Below the pieces are notes generated by a model. The model did no database searches, was not told the origin of the DNA, and saw only the letters and a program-made list of their open reading frames with translations. This document shows, one piece after another, positions 1-5,772 of a DNA stretch of 8,977 nt. The stretch's first letter is position 1; every line of letters starts with the position of its first letter. The translations under genes and the position numbers were made by a program. Source of the stretch: Candidatus Shapirobacteria bacterium UBA1420 (GTDB lineage Bacteria; Patescibacteriota; Microgenomatia; UBA12405); NCBI GenBank assembly GCA_002304845.1, contig DBPM01000016.1, positions 2,021 to 10,997 of the forward strand, in the 5' to 3' direction.

Positions 1-2
1 AT

Positions 3-611
3 GTGATTGTAATCACTGGAGATTTGATTGATTTTAGGCATACTAATATTGAAATAGCCCTGGATATGGTGAGACAACTTAAAAAAATAGCGCCGGTTTA
101 CATGGTGGCCGGGAATCATGAATTGTGGAGTCCGCAGTGGTCAGAGTTGAAGCAAGAATTGGAAAAAGAAAAAATTTTATTGGATGGAAAAAGAGTGGTT
201 TTAAGAAAAAATAAAGAGAGGATTAACCTGTGGGGGATAGCTGATCCGGGAAATCAGGTTGAAGAGAGTAGTGATTTTTTTGGAGATGATTTAAGGGTGA
301 TGACCAGTAAAATGAATCAAAATGAGGTGAATGTGTTGTTATCTCATCGTCCGGAAAAATTTAAGGATTATGTAGATAATAGTTTTGATGTGGTTTTAAG
401 CGGCCATGCTCACGGAGGTCAGATAAGATTACCCATTTTGGGTGGTTTAGTGGCACCGCATCAGGGGATATTGCCTAATTTTGATGCGGGTGTGTTTAAA
501 CAAGGAAGAACTTGGATGGTGGTGTCGAGAGGTTTGGGTAACAGCTTAATTCCGTTAAGAGTGTTTAATAACCCAGAGATAGTCAGTATAGTAATTATCC
601 CTTGCAATTAA
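3..611 (+). CDS. Calcineurin-like metallophosphoesterase, 5'-truncated (YkuE/YaeI-like)
   Basis: This is the C-terminal part of a dinuclear-metal phosphoesterase. The reading frame is open from the left edge, so the true start and the first metal-binding motif (usually DxH) lie outside the window. The first visible codon, GTG, is internal to a strand reading VIVITGDLID. Numbering from that codon, the remaining family motifs are intact and in order: GD at residues 6-7, GNHE at 37-40, a metal-ligand His in LLSHRPE at 115, and GHAHGGQ at 134-140. The GHxHGGQIRLP form is typical of the YkuE/YaeI group of membrane-associated phosphoesterases, some of which act on lipid or nucleotide phosphodiesters. 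The substrate cannot be read from the sequence. The gene stops at TAA, 27 nt before the SIMPL-domain gene on the same strand. Family assignment is secure; subfamily is inferred. Confidence 0.93.
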   Translation: MIVITGDLIDFRHTNIEIALDMVRQLKKIAPVYMVAGNHELWSPQWSELKQELEKEKILLDGKRVVLRKNKERINLWGIADPGNQVEESSDFFGDDLRVMTSKMNQNEVNVLLSHRPEKFKDYVDNSFDVVLSGHAHGGQIRLPILGGLVAPHQGILPNFDAGVFKQGRTWMVVSRGLGNSLIPLRVFNNPEIVSIVIIPCN

Positions 612-629
612 ACAAAAACCCGACATAAT
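602..629 (+). promoter_or_regulatory. Candidate promoter for the SIMPL gene
   Basis: TTGCAA at 602-607 (4 of 6 to the -35 consensus) and CATAAT at 624-629 (5 of 6 to the -10 consensus) are separated by 16 nt. The -10 hexamer ends 9 nt before the ATG at 639, so transcription would begin almost at the start codon. No Shine-Dalgarno sequence is visible in the 27-nt gap. The -35 overlaps the end of the phosphoesterase gene. Seen by eye only. Confidence 0.4.
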
Positions 630-638
630 TATTTTATT

Positions 639-1334
639 ATGATAGTGACCTGGTCAACCCCCAAAAAAGTAGCGGTATTAGTTGGTGTTTTATTGATGGT
701 AATATTTGTGTTACCTCGTTGGTTATTTAAACCGGCGGTATTGTCAGTGACTGGAATAGGCAGGGTTAATATTAAACCAGAGAAAGCTTCTCTAGTAGTC
801 ACTCGAAGTGACTTGTCGAGCGTACCGGCAGTAGCCATTCAAAAAGGAGGGGAAGCTCTTGATCAAATGATTACTGACGCTAAAATGATTGTTGGTGAAG
901 ATGCTGAAGTTTTAAAGTCTGTTTACAGTGTGACTCAAGTAGGAATTCCTCAAGTCAACAGTAGTGGTCAGGTAGCTAGTAGTAAAGGTTATCAGGTAGC
1001 TAATGGTTTTCAGATTACTTTTAGTAAGACAGAAGCAGTGAGTGACTTAATTCAAAAAATGTATGAAGATGGGGCAGCGTCAGTTTCCAATATTAATTTT
1101 ATTTCTCAAAACGAAGATGAAGTCAATCGTCAAGCAATTAAGTTGGCGATAGAAGATGCCAGGAAGGAAGGACAAAAGATGACTAGAGCGATGAGAAAAA
1201 TTTTAGGCAAGATGGTGAGTGTCTCAATTGATCAGAGTCAGGCGGCTAGTACAGTTAGTGCTAAAAAAGGGGCAATAGGAAGTCAGGAGATGGAGGTGGT
1301 TAAAACAGCTTCGGTTGTTTATGAAGTATGGTAA
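639..1334 (+). CDS. Membrane-anchored SIMPL domain (DUF541) protein
   Basis: This is a 231-residue protein with one N-terminal hydrophobic segment (about residues 11-30, after KK at 9-10) followed by an extracytoplasmic SIMPL/DUF541 domain from about residue 33 to the end. Support for the domain: the opening strand VTGIGRVNIKPEKASL resembles the family's V-x-G-x-G-x-V-x-x-x-P-D/E-x-A start. There is a central GYQVANGFQITF strand, a helix SDLIQKMYEDGAASVSNINF, and a late helix with AIEDARKEGQKM before LGKMVSVS. SIMPL proteins occur in many bacterial envelopes; the family includes E. coli YggE, linked to oxidative stress, and BP26-type proteins that form channel-like oligomers. The role here is unknown. 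The start is the ATG at 639. The 3' end overlaps the next gene by 14 nt, which suggests co-transcription and translational coupling with the Cys-rich toxin-like protein. Confidence 0.88.
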   Translation: MIVTWSTPKKVAVLVGVLLMVIFVLPRWLFKPAVLSVTGIGRVNIKPEKASLVVTRSDLSSVPAVAIQKGGEALDQMITDAKMIVGEDAEVLKSVYSVTQVGIPQVNSSGQVASSKGYQVANGFQITFSKTEAVSDLIQKMYEDGAASVSNINFISQNEDEVNRQAIKLAIEDARKEGQKMTRAMRKILGKMVSVSIDQSQAASTVSAKKGAIGSQEMEVVKTASVVYEVW

Positions 1335-4300
1335 CTTCCGGTTGAAAACCAGAAGAGGGCTAGTTCAGTTACCAATTTTATTGGGTTTATTGGTGATGGC
1401 CATTGCCATTCCAGTGGCCACTAAATTAGTTCAAGAAAATCAGGATTTGAGAAATAGTGCCGCCTCTTGCGGAACTTCGGGCACCATAAGTCAATGTGGT
1501 AGTAAAGGAGGATGTGCGACAGGTTATAGGTGTTTACCTAAAGGATGTAGTTATGATCCAGCCTGTGGTGGCTTTGTGCCCACCAGTACTCCGAAACCAA
1601 ATCAATGTACTAATGGTTATAGACGATGTAACGGAATTCAATTACAGAAATGTCAAAACGGTAACTGGGTAATGGTGGAAAACTGTAGTTATGGTTGTAG
1701 TAACGGAGTTTGTAAATCAGCTCCAACAGCAACCGCAGTACCACCAACTAATGCTCCCGAACCCACAGCTAAACCATCACCCAACTCGGTGGCGACTCCT
1801 AAACCGACAGCTACCTCAACTCCAACAGGATGTCATTCAGGGGTAATCGGTAAGTGTGGAAGCCAAGGTAATTGTACTACTGGTTATCGTTGTATTTCTA
1901 ATGGAGCCGGTGGTTTTCATTGTAGTTATGATCCAGCCTGTGGTGGTTTTGTGCCTACCAATACTCCAATACCCAATGAATGTAGTGGTAATTCTAAAAG
2001 ATGTAACGGAATTCAATTACAGAAATGTCAAAACGGTAACTGGGTAATGGTAGAAAACTGTAGCTACGGCTGTAGTAACGGAGCTTGTAAAGCCGCCCCG
2101 ACAGCAACTAGAACACCGACCAATACACCTCAACCTACAGCTATGCCCACCTCCACTCCTAGCTGTCTTAAAGAAAACTCTATGTATCAAGAAGGTAAGT
2201 GTTGTCCTGGTTTAGTTAAGGTCAACACTCCTTATGGTGCGATCTGTGGTAAACAAGGTAGTTGTCAACCAGGCCAAAGTAAATGCAGTGATGATCAAAG
2301 ATTTGTCTTAAGCTGTGACACCTCCGGTTATTTTCAACAAGATAAGGCTTGTGATGGTGGTTGTGAGAATGGAAAGTGTAAAACAGTGTGTACTCCCAAA
2401 CAGACAAAGTGCTTTAACAGTAGGACATTAGAAGTATGTAGTGATAATGGTAGTGCTTGGGTAAAGCAAAGTTGTAGTTATGGCTGTGTAGACAACAGAT
2501 GTTTAGAAAAGCCAACACCAGTACCTTCAAGTATGCCCACAGTAGTATCTTGTGTTCCTGGAAAAAAAACTTGTACTGGTAATAAAGGATTGATGATTTG
2601 TAATAGTCAAGATAATGGTTATGATCAATTTACTTGTGGTATTGGTTGTCTGTGGGGAAGGTGTATAGGAGAACAGGTAGCAGTGGGACCGGTGACAGAA
2701 TCACCTAATTGTGTCAGTGGAGAGTATAAATGTGAAGCCAGTAATGGTCACTATGTAGAATACAAATGTAATAGTGGTGGTTATTGGGATGCAGTCAAGC
2801 AATGTGATAGTGGTTGTTTTTACGGACGTTGTAAAAATACAGATAGTGAAGGTTGTTTAAAGAAAAATTCAGTTTATCAAGATGGTAAATGTTGTCCTGG
2901 TTTAGTCAGGGTGACGACACCTTATGGTTATGTGTGTGGTGAACCGGGTGGTTGTACTCCCGGTAGTAAGAAGTGTCAAGACGGATCAGTCTGGAGGTGT
3001 AACAACAGTGGTTATTTTGAAAAAAGTCAAAGATGTGATTTTGGTTGTGAAGGGGGTGAATGTCAATTAGGATGTATGCCGAGAAGTGCCAGATGTCGAG
3101 ATGAAAAAACTTTACAAGTCTGTGCTGATAATGGTAATGCTTGGGTGAATCGAAGTTGTAATTTTTGCTATGAAGGGATTTGCTATGACAGTAAAGCAAA
3201 AGCTTTGGAAGTAATTAATTTTGGAGGTATTGATTGGGATGGAGAAAATTTACCTTATTGTCAGAATCCTTCAGCTGAGACGGTGGGACTTAATACCTGT
3301 CCTCAGGGTTTTATTTGCGGAGCTCAAAAAGTAGAGGATAGAAACGGACTTTATTATTGTGAGAGAAAAAGCAAAGAAAATTCAACAGTCAAAGTCTGTT
3401 CTCCTAATAGTAGTTTTTGTGGACAAGGGGGAGTATTACTCCAATGTAGTGCTGATGGTAATAGATGGAGTGGTGCTTGGCAATGTCCTCAACCCAGACC
3501 AGAGAAGGGGAATCAATACAATTACAGTTGTAAACAAGTCACGGCTGATAGAGGTGAATGTCGACCGGCAACTCCGGAAGAGGGGAGAGAGACAGCAGTA
3601 GAGATAGTTGGTTTAACAGCAGCAACAGTCGCCGGAGTATTAGGTTTACCGGCAGTAGTTACTGGTGGAGGATTGTCGTCAGCTATGTTGGTGGCACAAG
3701 GAGCCAGTGCCGCTTATTCAGTGGGAAATGCAGCCTACAATTGTCAATATTACAGTCAGTTGACACAGGAGCAGAGAGAGGCTTGTTGGAAATCAGGAGC
3801 TTATGCAGTCATAAACACCGGTAGTGCTATGTTAGGCATGGCTCAGTTTCAAGGAGTTAACAATGCAGCTACAACTTATGGAGGTTTGGCAGTTTCAGCA
3901 GCAGACCTGGGGATGGGTACGATTGATGCAATGGAAGTTTGTCAAAACAGTGCTAACCCAACTGAATGTTACTTGGCGATTGCTTCAGCAGGAGTGAATG
4001 CATTAGGGTTTGCGGGTGATGTAGCCAATGCTAGTAATTTTTATCAACAACAACAATTGTTGCAACAATGGAATTATCAACAAGCCTTAGCTGGTAATCA
4101 AAGTGCTTTTAATGCTTTACCGCTTGGATGGAGATCTGAAGTGGATGACATTATTGGGAGACAATCAGGACAATTAAATAATGTTTCTGTTTTTCCACCT
4201 ACGATATCTCAAGATAGTGAATTAGTAACTGTGTATCGTGGTATTTGGACCAAATTTGATAATTTAGATCCTCGCAGTTTGAGTAATATTAATTTACAAA

Positions 4301-4767
4301 GGGCGGGTATGTTGAGGGACCTGTCTCCAGAGCAAGTTGAACTGGGAATGGATTATATGCGATCACATGGTATCAATTTTATTGATGCTGCGAGTACTCA
4401 CAAAATAAATACCCGCAACAGTCCGTTTTTAGGGTTGACTACTAATCCTGATATGGCGGCTCTTTTTGCTGGTGAAGGGGGTACAATTATTGTGGCACAA
4501 ATACCAGCTAATGAATTATATGATTTAGATGCTATACGTGTATCAATGCGTGGAGAATTTGGTAGTTTTGCTGGTGAGTCGGAATTTGGTATACTGGGTG
4601 CACTTGATCCTAGTAGGATTGTGGAGATATATAATGCTCCGCCTTCTGATTGGAATAATATACAAGCAAAGTGGTTAAAAACAGGTTTACCTATAGAGGA
4701 AATACAGGCGAATTTAAATCAAATATATACTAGGCAAACCATTATTCCCAATTTTGATTTAAGATAA
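1321..4767 (+). CDS. Cys-rich surface protein with C-terminal ADP-ribosyltransferase-like toxin domain
   Basis: A protein of 1148 residues. I start it at ATG 1321; an in-frame TTG two codons earlier (1315) is less likely. Order of parts: a basic N-terminus (K9, R11, R12) and one hydrophobic segment (about 14-34) acting as signal anchor; Cys-rich modules over residues 50-747 with 78 cysteines by my count; Thr/Pro-rich linkers at about 134-170, 258-281 and 397-410; a hydrophobic, Ala/Gly-rich helical region at about 756-905; a Gln/Asn-rich bridge; and a C-terminal domain from about 965. The C-terminal domain has VYRG with R973, a T1040/T1041 strand leading into a helix with A1046 and F1049, then ESE at 1086-1088. 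That is the R, S/T, ExE order of cholera-toxin-type ADP-ribosyltransferases. Inferred role: an exported, disulfide-stiffened stalk presenting an enzymatic tip, as in polymorphic toxins. It could instead be an adhesin with an inactive tip. The fold is inferred from motifs and needs a profile search. Confidence 0.85.
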   Translation: MKYGNFRLKTRRGLVQLPILLGLLVMAIAIPVATKLVQENQDLRNSAASCGTSGTISQCGSKGGCATGYRCLPKGCSYDPACGGFVPTSTPKPNQCTNGYRRCNGIQLQKCQNGNWVMVENCSYGCSNGVCKSAPTATAVPPTNAPEPTAKPSPNSVATPKPTATSTPTGCHSGVIGKCGSQGNCTTGYRCISNGAGGFHCSYDPACGGFVPTNTPIPNECSGNSKRCNGIQLQKCQNGNWVMVENCSYGCSNGACKAAPTATRTPTNTPQPTAMPTSTPSCLKENSMYQEGKCCPGLVKVNTPYGAICGKQGSCQPGQSKCSDDQRFVLSCDTSGYFQQDKACDGGCENGKCKTVCTPKQTKCFNSRTLEVCSDNGSAWVKQSCSYGCVDNRCLEKPTPVPSSMPTVVSCVPGKKTCTGNKGLMICNSQDNGYDQFTCGIGCLWGRCIGEQVAVGPVTESPNCVSGEYKCEASNGHYVEYKCNSGGYWDAVKQCDSGCFYGRCKNTDSEGCLKKNSVYQDGKCCPGLVRVTTPYGYVCGEPGGCTPGSKKCQDGSVWRCNNSGYFEKSQRCDFGCEGGECQLGCMPRSARCRDEKTLQVCADNGNAWVNRSCNFCYEGICYDSKAKALEVINFGGIDWDGENLPYCQNPSAETVGLNTCPQGFICGAQKVEDRNGLYYCERKSKENSTVKVCSPNSSFCGQGGVLLQCSADGNRWSGAWQCPQPRPEKGNQYNYSCKQVTADRGECRPATPEEGRETAVEIVGLTAATVAGVLGLPAVVTGGGLSSAMLVAQGASAAYSVGNAAYNCQYYSQLTQEQREACWKSGAYAVINTGSAMLGMAQFQGVNNAATTYGGLAVSAADLGMGTIDAMEVCQNSANPTECYLAIASAGVNALGFAGDVANASNFYQQQQLLQQWNYQQALAGNQSAFNALPLGWRSEVDDIIGRQSGQLNNVSVFPPTISQDSELVTVYRGIWTKFDNLDPRSLSNINLQRAGMLRDLSPEQVELGMDYMRSHGINFIDAASTHKINTRNSPFLGLTTNPDMAALFAGEGGTIIVAQIPANELYDLDAIRVSMRGEFGSFAGESEFGILGALDPSRIVEIYNAPPSDWNNIQAKWLKTGLPIEEIQANLNQIYTRQTIIPNFDLR
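1546..1713 (+). repeat. Direct repeat copy 1 (375-nt period)
   Basis: This is the first copy of a direct repeat inside the Cys-rich gene; the second copy is at 1921-2088 and aligns without gaps. Runs of 26 nt (1546-1571) and 52 nt (1625-1676) are identical to the second copy. Most of the later differences are silent, for example GTG/GTA and AGT/AGC. The segment encodes CSYDPACGGFVPT and the first six-Cys module. Confidence 0.9.
1606..3183 (+). repeat. Eight six-cysteine modules in the stalk
   Basis: Eight modules share the pattern C-x6-C-x(7-11)-C-x(10-11)-C-x3-C-x4-C (x2 replaces x3 in the last). They span residues 96-131, 221-256, 315-353, 357-394, 411-448, 464-504, 545-581 and 585-621 of the 1148-residue protein. 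A shorter, degenerate version follows near residues 695-725. A second module type, CLK-x(9)-CCPGL followed by TPYG and a Cys, occurs twice, starting at C282 and C512. The even number of cysteines per module suggests three internal disulfides each, forming a rigid extracellular rod. I do not recognise a named domain. Confidence 0.85.
1921..2088 (+). repeat. Direct repeat copy 2 (375-nt period)
   Basis: This is the second copy of the repeat at 1546-1713. The identical runs fall at 1921-1946 and 2000-2051. The near-identity at DNA level in a gene where other modules share only the cysteine pattern indicates recent duplication or gene conversion. Confidence 0.9.
3586..4040 (+). other. Hydrophobic helical region preceding the toxin-like tip
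   Basis: This encodes residues about 756-905 of the Cys-rich protein. The segment is rich in Ala, Gly, Val and Leu, with several stretches long enough to be membrane helices. It holds two similar units, each a hydrophobic stretch, a polar loop bounded by two cysteines (C808/C822 and C874/C883, each beginning CQ), and another hydrophobic stretch. In polymorphic toxins the segment before the enzymatic tip often serves translocation or processing; that role here is inference. Confidence 0.5.
4213..4764 (+). other. ADP-ribosyltransferase-like C-terminal domain
   Basis: This encodes residues about 965-1148. Motif I is VYRG (R973). The motif II region is SPFLGLTTNPDMAALFA at 1034-1050, matching the usual strand-then-helix after the S-T-S element, although the position normally held by Ser appears to be G1038. 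Motif III is GESEF with E1086 and E1088 as the ExE pair, followed by a strand ending in DPSRIVEIY. The order and spacing fit the R-S-E class, whose ExE members commonly modify arginine. Target and activity are unknown. The overall match is by eye and not a search result. Confidence 0.6.
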
Positions 4768-5739
4768 GCCACAGGCTTTTTGGGCTGAGGCTAGGGTTTT
4801 TTGAGCCAGAGGGATGACTTTTTCTTTACCTTGAGCAAAGATAGCTTCAATTTTTTGTGGAGACTTGAGCCAATTAAAATAATCCCGACTCATGTCGCCA
4901 AAACGGGTGATAATGGCCTCTAGGAGACGGTCTTTGGCTTCTTTCCAACCAATGCGTTTATTCTCTAAATCTGAGAGTAAATTTTGAGATTGAGACTCGG
5001 GAGCGACTGCTTTATAAATCAAGAAAAGTGAAGAATTTTTAGGGTTGGAAATATCGGAATCAGTGACGATTTTTTTGACCACTTTTTCCCAAATATCAGG
5101 AGTGGTGAAGAGAGGAATGGTGTTATTGTAACTTTTGGACATTTTACGGCCATCAATTCCGGGAACTGTGGCCAAATCAGGCTGAATGAAATATTGAGGA
5201 ATAGTGAAAACGGGTTGACTGTAAGTGCGGTTGAAATTTTGGGCAATATCTTGGGTAATTTCAACGTGTTGAACTTGATCTTGACCCACAGGAACCAGAT
5301 TGGTTTGTAGCAGTAAAATATCGGCAGCCATCAGGACAGGATAAGTATAAAGACCCATATTAATACCGGCGTCAGGGTCACGTTTTTTTTGCAAATTTTC
5401 ATCACGAGCGGCTTTGTAGGCGTGAGCTTTGTTCATGAGACTTTTTTGAGTGACGGCAGAAAGGAGAGTAGTTAATTCGGAAACTTGGGGAATATCTGAT
5501 TGACGATAAAAAACAATTTTTTGAGGATCAAGACCGGAAGCCAACCAAGCAGCAGCGATAGACAAGGTGTATTGGTGAATTTTTTGAGGATCTTTTTCTT
5601 TGTTGAGGGCGTGAAGGTCGGCGATGAAAAAGTAGGAGTTTTGATCCACGGCACTTTTTAGGGCTGGTTCAATGGCACCTAAATAATTACCAATATGAAG
5701 ATCGCCCGTAGGTTTGATACCGGTGAGAACAATGGACAT
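4759..5739 (-). CDS. trpS: Tryptophan--tRNA ligase
   Basis: A class I aminoacyl-tRNA synthetase that charges tRNA-Trp with tryptophan using ATP in the cytoplasm. The chosen start, ATG at 5739, gives 326 residues, which is normal for bacterial TrpS. It places the family's N-terminal TGIKPTG-x-LHIGN directly after the start, with the HIGH-class signature at residues 15-18 (HIGN). The KMSKS loop is intact at 199-203. VGQDQVQHVEITQDIA is the conserved tryptophan/ATP-site helix region. A longer frame to 5778 adds 13 residues with no family similarity and would overlap the divergent permease start, so I reject it. The 3' end overlaps the Cys-rich gene tail-to-tail by 9 nt. No Shine-Dalgarno site precedes the start; a TATCAT hexamer lies 5 nt upstream. 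Confidence 0.97.
   Translation of the reverse strand: MSIVLTGIKPTGDLHIGNYLGAIEPALKSAVDQNSYFFIADLHALNKEKDPQKIHQYTLSIAAAWLASGLDPQKIVFYRQSDIPQVSELTTLLSAVTQKSLMNKAHAYKAARDENLQKKRDPDAGINMGLYTYPVLMAADILLLQTNLVPVGQDQVQHVEITQDIAQNFNRTYSQPVFTIPQYFIQPDLATVPGIDGRKMSKSYNNTIPLFTTPDIWEKVVKKIVTDSDISNPKNSSLFLIYKAVAPESQSQNLLSDLENKRIGWKEAKDRLLEAIITRFGDMSRDYFNWLKSPQKIEAIFAQGKEKVIPLAQKTLASAQKACGLS
4766..4781 (+). terminator. Possible short terminator hairpin after the Cys-rich gene
   Basis: AAGCC (4766-4770), a 3-nt loop ACA, then GGCTT (4774-4778) run into a T tract ending at 4781. The stem begins inside the TAA stop of the Cys-rich gene and also lies inside the last codons of convergent trpS. The stem is only 5 bp, so termination strength is doubtful. 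Confidence 0.3.
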
Positions 5740-5772
5740 AGGTAATGATAGCAAATTGTGCCATAATAAAGT
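5740..5772. promoter_or_regulatory. Divergent promoter region, trpS / lactate permease
   Basis: These 33 nt are all that separates the two start codons. On the + strand CATAAT (5762-5767) ends 5 nt before the permease ATG. On the - strand TATCAT (complement of 5745-5750) ends 5 nt before the trpS ATG. Both match the -10 consensus in 5 of 6 positions. No convincing -35 was found for either. The spacing would give leaderless or nearly leaderless transcripts in both directions. Confidence 0.4.

Noticed and set aside
1315..1320. TTG start for the Cys-rich protein
   Set aside because: It adds only two residues; the ATG at 1321 is the standard codon and gives a normal basic N-terminus before the anchor.
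1606..3183. CRISPR-like periodicity
   Set aside because: The repeats are coding modules of unequal spacing with conserved cysteines, not short identical repeats with unique spacers.
2906..3199. 97-residue open frame on the - strand, rich in His and Tyr
   Set aside because: It is the complement of the Cys-rich repeats; the His/Tyr bias simply reflects repeated TGT/GGT codons on the other strand.
3359..3824. Two short + strand frames inside the Cys-rich gene
   Set aside because: They are out-of-frame shadows of a continuous, motif-bearing gene, with no sign of a frameshift there.
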